64,000 nucleotides of DNA, taken from assembly GCF_019799965.1 (NCBI RefSeq), contig NZ_JABGCJ010000001.1:186001-250000 (forward strand), written 5' to 3'. This document shows, in pieces, positions 43,164 to 52,339 of the stretch (within the stretch, counting starts at the first letter, position 1; each line of letters begins with the position of its first letter). Source of the stretch: Modestobacter italicus. GTDB lineage: Bacteria > Actinomycetota > Actinomycetes > Mycobacteriales > Geodermatophilaceae. A program made the position numbers and the translations under genes. The notes under the pieces are model-generated. The model saw nothing but the letters and a program-made list of their open reading frames with translations. It made no database searches and was not told the origin of the DNA.

Positions 43164-46100
43164 CTACGTCCGAGTAAAAGTCATGTTGCCACGCCGGGAT
43201 CGGCCAACTTCCGTGAAACCCGGAAGTGACAAACCGCTTGACATCCACTTCTCCCTAAGGCCGCTAGTCAGAGTCAAGACCTGAAGAGACGGAGAAGTCG
43301 CTAGCCTGACCACATCCGATATCTCTTCAGCGTCATACAGGGTCACACTCGTCAGGCTCGGAAGACCAGCCAGCTGGTCGACGAATGAGGAGGTTACACC
43401 AGATGCGATGATCCTCTTTAGTCCCGATCCGAGCCGCATTCGATTGATCACGCCGCCCGTCGTCGCTGAGGATACGAACAGTTCCATTACGGAATCCGGG
43501 ACGAACACCGGTTCAACATCACCGACCGATCCGAATATCTGCAGCGAACCAAGCCCCTGCCAACCCCCAAGTACATCCAACGATCTCAACTCACGACAAT
43601 TGCCTAACACAAGTTCACTAACTTTCATATTCGCCTCTAGATGTGTGAGGAATGGCATGTGACTGAGAACTAGACGACGTATCGGAACCTGCACGATCGG
43701 CGCCAGGTCGGACACGGCCGTACCTGATAGGTGGATCGTGTTGTACCAGTCACTGGAGAGACCTGACAAGTCCGCGAGATTCGCGGATCCACCCGCGTCG
43801 AACGTCCGAAGAGCAGGCGCCTCAAGCCCCTGCGTGGAGACTAGATTGGAACATGCGCGCACGCTTAAAACTCGCAGATTGACCAGCCGCCGCAAACTAC
43901 TCAGATCAGTCAAGTTCTTAGAGAAGCTTGCATCCAGACCTGTAACAACAGGGTAATCAGCGACAATCTCGAATGAGTCCCAGCGGCCCGGACAGTCTAG
44001 ATAGACGCGCTCGAGCTGCTTCATATGCCGAGTCAACGGCAGTAATTCCGGATCTGTGATTTTGAGGTACCCCCGGTCGAGCGGCGAGTCGGCGAGCACC
44101 TCTTCCGCGTAACGCTCTGGATCGAACTGCGTCCAGGCCCTGATCAGCTGGCGCGTCACGGTGACTCGCGAGTCAGCGGAGAATTGACGAAGGGCGAGCA
44201 AGGCTTCCTCCGTACCAATGAGGCTGAGAGCCCTAACACATGCGGCAGCTTCAAGCGCACGAGACATGTGAGCAGTCAACTGAGGCACAGCAACATTTCC
44301 CGCGGAAGCGACAGCTGCAGCTTCTGTCATGTTTGCAGGTGGCATCACCCGAGCAAGGCACGACTCGAGTCTTTGGACAATGTTCTCAGAGAGACGGTAG
44401 CTTGTTTCCAGGCAGGCAACAGCCAGCAGGTACAAGCGATGAAGATTGGCCGGCTCAGCGTCTCCGCGATCGATCAGCCCGTTCAATAGCCGCTCACGCT
44501 GAGCAATCGGGGCATGTCCCGCGGCAAGAATCACCACTTCGCGCCATTGATCGCGATGCGCTTCCAGTACGATTTTGTCGATAGCCTCGTCCTCGACGAG
44601 CGCTTCTGCAGCCAAGTACTCAAGGAACGTCTTATGTATGAAGTCGACGCGACCTTCGACCGGCATCCGCAGCACCCCACTTCGCTGGAGTAACTCCGTT
44701 GCCACAGCTTCCGCATCAGCCTTGACATGCGTCAACTGACGCAGACCTCGCTCGACGTGCCGCTTAAAGACTTCCTCAGTAGCGTCCGACGCGTCGTTCT
44801 CGAGAAGCCAGAGGGCAAAGTCTCTGAGTAATGACTTGCGTGCGGCAAAGTTGAGCCCCTGTCGCCGTCCATACGTAACGTCCCGCTCCTCATCGCGACT
44901 GATCAGGAGGGTTCTAAGAGCAGTCTCATACAACTCCACGCGATTCTCGGGAAGCTTGTTAGTGCTGTCGCGATGTAGTGCACAGATGAGGGCACACAGA
45001 AGAGGACTTGTACACAAGCTTCTTATCGCTGCATTCTCTCGGACAGTTGCTAGCATGCTGGTCTCAGCCAGCCGGATGCGGCTCAGCATGACAGGGTCGA
45101 CGATGTCAATGGCAGCAGCACGGTGCCAATGGGAAATAAGAGCGCGCATATCGCCGAGATCCATGGGAAGGAGTTCCGTCCCTGCGAATCCCTTCAACTC
45201 ACGCCATTCTTTGCTGATCGCGGTGGTACGCGACGTGACAACGACTCGGACTGTTGGATAATCGAGGATGAGCTCCTCGAGCCAACGTCGGGCTACATCC
45301 CTGCGCTCCTCAGAGAGTTCATCGACTCCATCAACGAGCAGTAGCGCCCGGTCCGACTCCAGGACTCTGTGCACCCAACCAGGCGGCATCACCTCGGCAA
45401 TGTTGGGAACTGCACTGAAGATCAGTTGATCCGGAGTTGGAAGATCTTCCTCGCTGAACTGGCGAAGGCGAACCAGGAAAGGAATCTTTCCGTTCCAGTC
45501 TTCAAGGCGACCGGCAAATGCGTTCCTGGCGGCTGTGACGGCCAGCCACTGCAGGAGTGTTGTTTTGCCCGAACCCGCCTGTCCGCCAACTAGGACACGC
45601 GTGGACCCACCAAGGGCAGCGTCAACTCGCACCGACTCTGCATCCAGAATCCAGTTTCTGTCCCGCGCCGGCGAGACGTCATCGGCTTCATCGCTTCCTT
45701 CAAAGTCGCCGAGCGGTGCCTCGAGATCGATCCGACTCCTCCCCTGCGTTACGTCCGCAGCCCCCTGAGACGCGGTAAGGGAAATGTATGCAACCGAAAG
45801 AGGGTACTGCCGGCGATCGGCGTCTAGGCTCGCACCATAGAGTTCTAGGACGTCCAGGCGGGTCACCAGGGACTGTAGGTACTTGTTTTCGAAGCGGGCA
45901 TCTTCGCCGCCCTCACCCCAGGATTCGGGAACCCGAGGAACTGGCAGCCGGTCAAGCGCCGCAGACATCACGTCCAGTATGTCTGACTCGCGTTCCATCA
46001 TCTGCTTCGCGGCGGCGCTGGCAAAGTTGGGAAGGCTCAACGCGGCTTGGCAGATGAACGTGCAGGATTCGGCCAAGAGTAAGTCATAATATTGAACGGC

Positions 46101-46502
46101 CGACTCGGCCAGCATGGCCCGACTGGCGACGTCTGGCGCGTTGGCGCGCAAGACACTCTCTAGTTGATTAGCATTCAAATCCGCCTTGAGCAGCTCTTCA
46201 ACACTGAGATGAGAGCGGCTTAGCGTTTCATTCAACGCAAGAATGGCAGCCTCCTGCTCATTCTCTTTGAGGCCGCGGAATTCAATCGCCAAGAGTGGCT
46301 CAAGCCTTTCGCTGATCGATTCCGCGAGACGATCAAACTGACGGCTTGTCTTTCGAGCACTCAGGAGTCCAGGAACATGCTGGGCGACGAGCGATCCTAT
46401 ATCGGAGGAAGCGTCTGCAAGATCATCTGAGCCAACCCAGAGCTTGAAGACCCACTTGGCCACAGTATTGCCGACAGACAGAGCTATTACCTCGGCTACC
46501 AT
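43164..46502 (-). CDS. Bacterial NLR-like protein: NNH1-like helical domain, NACHT NTPase, LRR-like C-terminus
   Basis: 1112 residues from ATG 46502 (in-frame GTG 46514 and TTG 46517 are alternatives). Residues 1-250 are helical and resemble the NNH1 domain of actinobacterial NACHT proteins (VAKWVFKLWVGSDDL, ERLEPLLAIEFRGLKENEQE). NACHT follows: Walker A GGQAGSGKTTLLQWLAV (about 306), Walker B ALLLVDGVDEL (about 386), sensor VRVVVTSRT (about 420), winged-helix area DFIHKTFLEYLAAEALV. A helical-repeat middle leads to irregular leucine-rich repeats from about 870 (LRRLVNLRVLSVRACSNL, VSELVLGNCRELRSLDVLGG). No separate nuclease, TIR or protease effector is visible. Base composition is far less GC-rich than its neighbours, with A/T-ending codons, so it was acquired. 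Family members act in anti-phage defence; role here inferred. Confidence 0.9.
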   Translation of the reverse strand: MVAEVIALSVGNTVAKWVFKLWVGSDDLADASSDIGSLVAQHVPGLLSARKTSRQFDRLAESISERLEPLLAIEFRGLKENEQEAAILALNETLSRSHLSVEELLKADLNANQLESVLRANAPDVASRAMLAESAVQYYDLLLAESCTFICQAALSLPNFASAAAKQMMERESDILDVMSAALDRLPVPRVPESWGEGGEDARFENKYLQSLVTRLDVLELYGASLDADRRQYPLSVAYISLTASQGAADVTQGRSRIDLEAPLGDFEGSDEADDVSPARDRNWILDAESVRVDAALGGSTRVLVGGQAGSGKTTLLQWLAVTAARNAFAGRLEDWNGKIPFLVRLRQFSEEDLPTPDQLIFSAVPNIAEVMPPGWVHRVLESDRALLLVDGVDELSEERRDVARRWLEELILDYPTVRVVVTSRTTAISKEWRELKGFAGTELLPMDLGDMRALISHWHRAAAIDIVDPVMLSRIRLAETSMLATVRENAAIRSLCTSPLLCALICALHRDSTNKLPENRVELYETALRTLLISRDEERDVTYGRRQGLNFAARKSLLRDFALWLLENDASDATEEVFKRHVERGLRQLTHVKADAEAVATELLQRSGVLRMPVEGRVDFIHKTFLEYLAAEALVEDEAIDKIVLEAHRDQWREVVILAAGHAPIAQRERLLNGLIDRGDAEPANLHRLYLLAVACLETSYRLSENIVQRLESCLARVMPPANMTEAAAVASAGNVAVPQLTAHMSRALEAAACVRALSLIGTEEALLALRQFSADSRVTVTRQLIRAWTQFDPERYAEEVLADSPLDRGYLKITDPELLPLTRHMKQLERVYLDCPGRWDSFEIVADYPVVTGLDASFSKNLTDLSSLRRLVNLRVLSVRACSNLVSTQGLEAPALRTFDAGGSANLADLSGLSSDWYNTIHLSGTAVSDLAPIVQVPIRRLVLSHMPFLTHLEANMKVSELVLGNCRELRSLDVLGGWQGLGSLQIFGSVGDVEPVFVPDSVMELFVSSATTGGVINRMRLGSGLKRIIASGVTSSFVDQLAGLPSLTSVTLYDAEEISDVVRLATSPSLQVLTLTSGLREKWMSSGLSLPGFTEVGRSRRGNMTFTRT

Positions 46503-46797
46503 CCCGCGCCTCACCAATTCCCGCTCGAACGTCCCGGCTACCCGCTTAGGCTAGGCTTAGAGCGGTTGTCTGGCGACATGGCACGCCGCAGTAGCCATCC
46601 CCGACCGACCACTCGCGTCCTACGTCGCCAATCAGTCCTGGGCCTCGTCAACGCGTTCCTAGGATGGGCCGGGACTGGGCTACCTTTAGTTGGTTGGGTC
46701 GGCCTTGATGCGCGGCCAGACCGGTTCGAAGAACCCCATCGCCCCCCATGACACGCTGTGCGCGTCGTGGGCCCCGCGGGCGGGCCCCACCAGCCCG
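46503..46797. other. Intergenic stretch upstream of the NACHT gene
   Basis: About 295 bases with mixed composition: lower GC up to about 46720, genome-like afterwards. It must hold the NACHT promoter (minus strand) and the 3' end of the ATP-grasp unit. A 61-codon plus-strand frame (46566-46751) has no ribosome site or recognisable content and is not called. GAGCGGTTGTCT near 46560 vaguely recalls an IS end but has no partner. Confidence 0.5.
46767..46790. terminator. Imperfect GC hairpin after the ATP-grasp gene
   Basis: GTGGG pairs with CCCAC, and CCCG with CGGG inside, separated by a C-C mismatch. It lies eight bases past the stop of the minus-strand ATP-grasp gene. Weak but well placed. 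Confidence 0.4.
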
Positions 46798-48285
46798 TCA
46801 GCTGCCCAGGAGCCAGGTGTCCTTGGTGGCGCTGCCCGGGCCGGACCCGACCAGCTGGGCGCCGGCCGCCGGCGCGACCCGGGTCAGCGGCGCGGGCAGC
46901 GCCCGGGTGGTGCGCCCGGCGACGGTGAACACCCGCAGGTCCACCCGCCGGGGCACCAGCGACCCGTCCACCACCGTGGGCACGGTGGAGCAGTCCACCG
47001 GCTCGGCGGCGACGAACCGGTGCGGGGCGGCGAGCACCTCGGCCTGCAGCTCGGCGAGCTCGGCCGCCGAGCACAGCGGGCCGGAGACCAGCCCCCGGCC
47101 GCCGTACCCGTCGACCGGCCGGAGGACCAGCTCGTGCAGCCGGTCGCGCACCTGGGCCAGGTCCCGGTCGTCGGCGAGCACCCAGGTCGGCACCGTTGCC
47201 AGTACCGGCTCCTCGCCCAGGTAGAAGCGGATCATCTCCGGCACGCAGCGGTACAGCGCCGGGTCGTCGGCGACGCCGTTGCCCGGGACGTTGACCACCG
47301 ACAACCGGCCGGCGCGCACCCCCTCGGCGACCAGCACGTCCAACGGGGCGCCCGCCGGGGTGACGTGCGCGGCGAGCTCGGCCTCGTCGAGGTGCCGGTA
47401 CAGCACGTCCACCGGCAGCCGCTCGCCGTCCACGTGGGCGACGACCCCGCCGTCGAGCCCGGGCCAGAGCTGACCCGGGGTGACCACGGGGACGCCCAGC
47501 GCCTCGGCGAGCAGCCGCTGCTCGAACCAGGTGGGCTCCCCCGGCCCGCCGCTGAGCAGGGCGAGCCGCGGGGCGCCGGTGCACTCCCGCGGCGCCGCGT
47601 CGGCGAGGGCGGCACGCAGCAGCGGCACCGCCGTCGCCGGGTCGACCAGCCCGTCGGCGTCGGCGGCGGCGTGCAGCCGGGGCAGCGCCGTCCGGCTGCT
47701 CTCCCGGTTGCTGAGCGCGTGCCCCAGGCCGGCCGGGGCGCTCAGGTCGTCGCTGACCGCCAGCCAGCCGCCGGGGCCGCGCAGCACCCCCAGTGCGGCC
47801 ACGGTGACCCGTCGCTGCCCCGGCCCGGCGAGGCCGACGGCGGACGGGCGGTGGCCGGGGCTGGCGCTGATCACCGCCGCGGACACCACCCCGGCCCGCA
47901 CCACCTCCGGGTGCCGGTCGGGATCGCTGCGGCGCCGTCCGGCCGGCCGGTAGACGTCGGCGAGGAAGGCGTTGAGCGCCCGGGTGCGCTGCTCGGCCCC
48001 GGCGGCCAGGTGGGCCCAGTCCCCGGCGGTCAGCACGCGCGGGACCGGGCAGAGCGGGAGGGGCCGCTCCTGCAGCCGGCCGTCCACGTGGTCCCCCACC
48101 ACCACCCCGCGCAGCCGCCGTTCCCGGGCCACCGCATCGGCGACCGCGGCGATCCCGGCCCCGCCCAGCGTCTCGAGCACCTGCGCGACCGCCCGGTACG
48201 CCGGCCGCACCGCGCCGTCCGGGTCGACCGCCTCGTCCCGGACGGTGCCGGGGTAACGGGCGAACACGCCGGGGGCACCGGTCAT
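46798..48285 (-). CDS. Circularly permuted ATP-grasp protein
   Basis: 495 residues. RRLRGVVVGDHVDGRLQERP and NAFLADVYRP, ISASPGHRPSAVGLAG, DLSAPAGLGHALSNRESSRT, VNVPGNGVADDPALYRCVPE and ELVLRPVDGYGGRGLVSGPL match DUF404/DUF407-type (CP type 2) ATP-grasp enzymes. The usual tail with RVFTVAGRTTRALPAPLTRV is also present. They ligate an acid to an amine using ATP, in known cases making small peptides. The stop is followed by a weak hairpin. The peptidase gene is seven bases upstream, pointing to an operon. Confidence 0.88.
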   Translation of the reverse strand: MTGAPGVFARYPGTVRDEAVDPDGAVRPAYRAVAQVLETLGGAGIAAVADAVARERRLRGVVVGDHVDGRLQERPLPLCPVPRVLTAGDWAHLAAGAEQRTRALNAFLADVYRPAGRRRSDPDRHPEVVRAGVVSAAVISASPGHRPSAVGLAGPGQRRVTVAALGVLRGPGGWLAVSDDLSAPAGLGHALSNRESSRTALPRLHAAADADGLVDPATAVPLLRAALADAAPRECTGAPRLALLSGGPGEPTWFEQRLLAEALGVPVVTPGQLWPGLDGGVVAHVDGERLPVDVLYRHLDEAELAAHVTPAGAPLDVLVAEGVRAGRLSVVNVPGNGVADDPALYRCVPEMIRFYLGEEPVLATVPTWVLADDRDLAQVRDRLHELVLRPVDGYGGRGLVSGPLCSAAELAELQAEVLAAPHRFVAAEPVDCSTVPTVVDGSLVPRRVDLRVFTVAGRTTRALPAPLTRVAPAAGAQLVGSGPGSATKDTWLLGS

Positions 48286-48292
48286 CGCTGGC

Positions 48293-50149
48293 TCACAGCC
48301 AGCGATCGAACCACTCGGCCACCCGCTCGGACAGGTGCAGCAGGTTGTCCCGTCCCACGATCGTGTGTCCCTCGCCGCGCAGCAGCAGCAGCTCGACCGG
48401 CGCGCCGAGCGCGGTCAGCTCCTGGTGTGCCTGCACCGACTCCAGCACCGGCACGTTGGTGTCCCGGTCGCCGTGGGTCAGCAGCACCGGTGAGGTGAGC
48501 CGGTCCAGCGCCGTCATCGGCGAGATCGCGGCGAGCATCTCCCGGTCGGTCACCGGGTCGCCGTACTCGGTCACCGAGGCGGCGGCCATCCACGGCTCCG
48601 TGCCGGCGAAGAAGGTGCGCAGGTCGCTCATCCCGGCCAGCGTCGCGCCGGCGGCGAACAGGTCCGGCCACCGGGTGAGCGCGACCAGGGTCAGGTAGCC
48701 GCCGTAGGACCAGCCGTGCGCCCCGACCTGCCCGGGCAGCGCGATCCCCTCGGCCACCAGGTGGTCGACGGTGGCCACCACGTCGTCGAAGGAGGACTCC
48801 CGGGCGGCCAGGTCGTCGGCGGCCATGAAGGCCCGGCCGTGCCCGCCGGACCCGCGCACGTTGGGCGCGAAGACGGTCAGCCCGGCGGCGACCAGCGACT
48901 GGGCGACCGGGTTGAAGGCCGGCCGCTCCTGCCCCTCCGGGCCGCCGTGGAAGGTCACCACCGTGCGGTTCGGGCCGTGCACGCCGGGCGGGGTGTACAG
49001 CCAGCCGTCCAGCTCCATGCCGTCGGCGGCCGGGTAGCGGAGGCAGACCGGGGTGACCAGCAGGTGCGGGTCCGGTCGCCGCGGGGAGGACGGCAGCGGG
49101 ACCGCCTCCCCCGTGCCGTCCAGCGGCACCGACCACAGCGAGCGGGGCGCGGTCGGGCCGGTCAGCTCGGCGAGGAGCAGCCCGCCGTCGGCCGACAGTG
49201 ACCAGCCGGGCATCACCGGCTCGGGCAGCGGGACGGCCCGGACCAGCTCACCGCTGGACAGGTCGCGCAGGTCGAGCTCGGTGACGCCGTCGACGTTCCA
49301 GACGCACAGCGCCGTCCCGTCGGTGCGCACGGCGTAGGCGTCCAGGTCGGCGTCCGTCCGGGCGACCAGCACCTGCCCGGCGCCGGGCACCCGGTCCTCG
49401 TCGAGGGGCACCCGGACCAGCCCGGTGCGGTCGCTGCGCGGCACCCCGGGCCGGCCCGGGAGGGCGGCACGCAGGTAGACCGCGCTGCCGTCGGGGGCGA
49501 ACCGGCCGTCCTCCGACGCCGCGCCACCCGGGGCGCTCAGCGGGACGACGCGGCGCTGGACCCCGGAGGCGACGTCCACCAGCACCACGTGCCGGTGGCC
49601 GCGCGGGCCACGCCGGGCCAGCACGGTGCGCTCGTCGGCCGACACCGCGGTGACCGCCAGGAACCCGCCACTGGCCAGGGTGCGGCGGGCGCCGCTGACC
49701 ACGTCGACCAGGACGACGTCGGCGTCCGGCCCGTCGCCGGGGGCGATCGAGCAGACGTAGTGCCCCGGCGCCGTCCAGCCCCCGGCGAACACGGTGGCCC
49801 GGGGGTCCTCCCCCGCGACCAGGTGGCGGTCGGTGCCGTCGGGGCGCACCACCCACAGCTGGGCACAGATCGAGCCGCCGGGGCTCACCAGGTAGGCGAT
49901 CCACTCACCGTCCGGCGACCAGGCGACCGACACGACCTCCTCGTCGATCCCGGAGAGCACGGCCGGCGGGGTCTGCTGGTCGAGCGTGGCCACCTCGAGC
50001 CGGGGCAGCCCGGAGCGGTCGCTGACGTAGGCCACCCGGTCCGCGGCCGGCGACAGCGCCGGCACCCAGGCGCCGGCAGCGGCGGCGATCTCCGCGATCG
50101 CGAGGCGCACCTCGGTGGACAGACCGGGCGACCGCAGGACATCGGTCAT
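48293..50149 (-). CDS. S9-family prolyl-oligopeptidase-like serine peptidase
   Basis: 618 residues. The N-terminal beta-propeller carries repeats such as [20 protein letters not shown] and [17 protein letters not shown]. The alpha/beta hydrolase domain from about 370 has the nucleophile in [15 protein letters not shown], Asp in [15 protein letters not shown] and His in GEGHTIVGR. No signal peptide, so cytosolic. Cleaves short peptides or acyl-aminoacyl groups in known members. Same strand, between the ATP-grasp and amidotransferase genes; likely same operon. Confidence 0.9.
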   Translation of the reverse strand: MTDVLRSPGLSTEVRLAIAEIAAAAGAWVPALSPAADRVAYVSDRSGLPRLEVATLDQQTPPAVLSGIDEEVVSVAWSPDGEWIAYLVSPGGSICAQLWVVRPDGTDRHLVAGEDPRATVFAGGWTAPGHYVCSIAPGDGPDADVVLVDVVSGARRTLASGGFLAVTAVSADERTVLARRGPRGHRHVVLVDVASGVQRRVVPLSAPGGAASEDGRFAPDGSAVYLRAALPGRPGVPRSDRTGLVRVPLDEDRVPGAGQVLVARTDADLDAYAVRTDGTALCVWNVDGVTELDLRDLSSGELVRAVPLPEPVMPGWSLSADGGLLLAELTGPTAPRSLWSVPLDGTGEAVPLPSSPRRPDPHLLVTPVCLRYPAADGMELDGWLYTPPGVHGPNRTVVTFHGGPEGQERPAFNPVAQSLVAAGLTVFAPNVRGSGGHGRAFMAADDLAARESSFDDVVATVDHLVAEGIALPGQVGAHGWSYGGYLTLVALTRWPDLFAAGATLAGMSDLRTFFAGTEPWMAAASVTEYGDPVTDREMLAAISPMTALDRLTSPVLLTHGDRDTNVPVLESVQAHQELTALGAPVELLLLRGEGHTIVGRDNLLHLSERVAEWFDRWL

Positions 50150-50251
50150 CGCACCTCCTCGTGGACGGCTCAGTTCTCGGCAGGCCGCTGCCAGAGTGCA
50201 CCAGCGGTGTGTCGAGGAGGTGTCCCGGCCTCCCGGGAGCCGCCCCGCGGA

Positions 50252-52036
50252 TCAGGAGATGTCGTGCCGCTGGAGCCACAGCTCCAGCAGGCCCACCTGC
50301 CAGAGCTGGTTGGCCCCCAGGGTGGTGCGGTGCGCGTTGGGCTCGGCCAGCAGCCGGTCGACGTACTCGGGGCGGAACAGGCCGCGCTCGCGGGCCTCCG
50401 GGGCGTGCAGCGCAGCGCGCACCGTCTCCAGGTAGTCGCCGTGCAGGTCGATGATCGCCGGCACCGGGAAGTAGCCCTTGGGCCGGTCGATCACGTCGGC
50501 CGGGATCACCTTGCGGGCAGCGTCCTTGAGCACGCCCTTGCCCCCGTGCAGCAGCTTGAGCTCCGGCGGGACCGCCGCGGCGAGCTCGGCGAACTCGTGG
50601 TCCAGGAACGGCACCCGGGCCTCCAGGCCCCAGGCCATCGTCATGTTGTCCACCCGCTTCACCGGGTCGTCGACCAGCATGATCGTGGAGTCCAGCCGCA
50701 GCGCCTTGTCCAGCGCCGTGTCCGCACCGGGCCGGGCGAAGTGCTCGGCGATCAGCGCCCGGCTGACGTCCTCGGAGGTCAGCCAGCGTGCCGACAGCTG
50801 CTGGGCGAGCTCGTCGTGGGTGCGGTCGACGAACCCCCGGGAGTAGGCCTCGACGGCCTGGTCGGCCGGGACGCCGTCCAGTGGCGGGTACCAGTCGTAG
50901 CCGGCCATCACCTCGTCGGCGCCCTGGCCGCTCTGCACCACCTTCACGTGCTGGCTGACCTGCTGGGAGAGCAGGTAGAAGGCGACGGCGTCGTGGCTGA
51001 CCTGCGGCTCGGCCATCGCCCCGATGGCGCCGTCCAGGCCGGCGTGCACGTCGGCGCTGGGGATCATCAGCCGGTGGTGGTCGGTGCCGAAGGTCTCGGC
51101 GACGACGTCGGAGTAGACGAACTCGTCGCCACTGCGCTCACCCACCGCCTCGAAGCCGATGGAGAACGTGGCCAGCCCGCGCTGCCCCTCCTCGGCCAGC
51201 AGTCCGACGACCAGGCTCGAGTCGATGCCCCCGGAGAGCAGCACCCCGACCGGGACGTCGGCGACCATCCGCCGGCGCACCGCGACGCGCAGCGACTCCA
51301 GCACCCGCTCCTGCCACTCCTCCGGGCGCAGGCCCGCCAGGTCGGCCCGGCGCTCGTGCACCGGGCGCCAGTACTCCCAGTCCGACTCCCGCCCGTCCGG
51401 CTCGTAGGTGCGCACGGTCGCCGGCGGCAGCTTGCCCACCCCGGCCAGGATCGTGCGCGGCGCCGGGACGACGGCGTGGAAGGACATGTAGTGGTGCAGC
51501 GCGACCGGGTCGATGCTGGTGTCGACGCCGCCGGCGCGCACCAGGGCGGGCAGCGACGAGGCGAACCGCAACCGGCCCGGGCCGCGGCTGAGGTAGAGCG
51601 GCTTGATCCCGAAGCGGTCCCGGCCCATGACCACCCGGCCGGTGTCCCGCTCGACCACCACGAACGCGAACATCCCGAGGAAGCGCTCGACGCAGGCCGC
51701 GCCCCAGCGGTGGTAGGCCTTGAGCACCACCTCCGTGTCGGAGGTGGAGAAGAAGCGGTAGCCGGCGCCCTGCAGCTCGGCGCGGAGCTCCTTGTAGTTG
51801 TAGATGATCCCGTTGAAGACCATGGTCAGACCGAGCTCGGCGTCGACCATCGGCTGCGCGCCGGCGTCGGTCAGGTCGATGATCTTGAGCCGGCGGTGCC
51901 CGAGGGCCACCGGCCCGGCCTGCCACCCGCCGGACCCGTCGGGGCCCCGCCGCTGCAACTGGTCGCACATCGCGGCGACCGCGGCCATGTCGGCCACCCC
52001 GCCGTCGAACCGGACCTCACCCGAGATGCCGCACAC
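50252..52036 (-). CDS. Class II glutamine amidotransferase/asparagine synthase, NAGGN-amidotransferase type
   Basis: 594 residues. Cys2 nucleophile in MCGISGEVRF, RRGPDGSGGWQAG, VFNGIIYNYKELRAELQ, DRFGIKPLYLSRGPGRLRFA. The synthetase half has PVGVLLSGGIDSSLVVGLLA and VVQSGQGADEVMAGYDWYP, MAWGLEARVPFLDHEFAELA. Length and HHYMSFHAVVPAPRTILAGV match enzymes I recall as N-acetylglutaminylglutamine amidotransferase, which amidates an osmoprotectant dipeptide. No neighbouring NAGGN synthetase is visible; the ATP-grasp and S9 peptidase downstream may take analogous parts. GTG start after GGGGAGG. Confidence 0.87.
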   Translation of the reverse strand: MCGISGEVRFDGGVADMAAVAAMCDQLQRRGPDGSGGWQAGPVALGHRRLKIIDLTDAGAQPMVDAELGLTMVFNGIIYNYKELRAELQGAGYRFFSTSDTEVVLKAYHRWGAACVERFLGMFAFVVVERDTGRVVMGRDRFGIKPLYLSRGPGRLRFASSLPALVRAGGVDTSIDPVALHHYMSFHAVVPAPRTILAGVGKLPPATVRTYEPDGRESDWEYWRPVHERRADLAGLRPEEWQERVLESLRVAVRRRMVADVPVGVLLSGGIDSSLVVGLLAEEGQRGLATFSIGFEAVGERSGDEFVYSDVVAETFGTDHHRLMIPSADVHAGLDGAIGAMAEPQVSHDAVAFYLLSQQVSQHVKVVQSGQGADEVMAGYDWYPPLDGVPADQAVEAYSRGFVDRTHDELAQQLSARWLTSEDVSRALIAEHFARPGADTALDKALRLDSTIMLVDDPVKRVDNMTMAWGLEARVPFLDHEFAELAAAVPPELKLLHGGKGVLKDAARKVIPADVIDRPKGYFPVPAIIDLHGDYLETVRAALHAPEARERGLFRPEYVDRLLAEPNAHRTTLGANQLWQVGLLELWLQRHDIS

Positions 52037-52339
52037 GAGCGCCCCTCCCCTTTCCTGGTGCGGCGCCGCACTGCGCCGGCCGTCTGTCCCGCCGTCCTCC
52101 CCGGGTGTCTGCGGACGACCCGAGGAGGGTCCGGGATCGCCGAGGTGACCATTCTGGTGGCTCCCGCGAGCGGCGGCGACCGGGCCCCCGCGATCGCCGG
52201 GGGCCTCCCGGCGGCCCTTGTCGAGGCGACGCGCCGGACCGGGCGTGTCGGCGGGTGCAGCTCACGGCGGCGCGGATAGCGTGGCGCTGGTCCGTCTCCC
52301 ATCCCGGACCCGCACCGAACCCTGCTGGAGGTCGTCCCC
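52037..52339. promoter_or_regulatory. Divergent promoter region between amidotransferase and sepH
   Basis: 303 bases without a gene. It contains a perfect 12-base palindrome TGCGGCGCCGCA at 52059-52070 close to the amidotransferase start. GGAGG lies about 12 bases before the sepH ATG. Both outward promoters must lie here; no clear -35/-10 pair stands out. Confidence 0.45.

Noticed and set aside
46559-46580. AGAGCGGTTGTCTGGC as the end of a second insertion sequence
   Set aside because: Only loosely like the IS end at 42153, with no transposase remnant or matching partner end.
46715-46745. GGTTCGAAGAACC resembling a tRNA T-loop and thus a possible attachment site
   Set aside because: Acceptor and anticodon arms are missing; it is simply a small hairpin GGTTC-GAA-GAACC.
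46566-46751. 61-codon frame in the NACHT/ATP-grasp gap
   Set aside because: No ribosome site, no similarity recognised, mixed hydrophobic content; could be chance.
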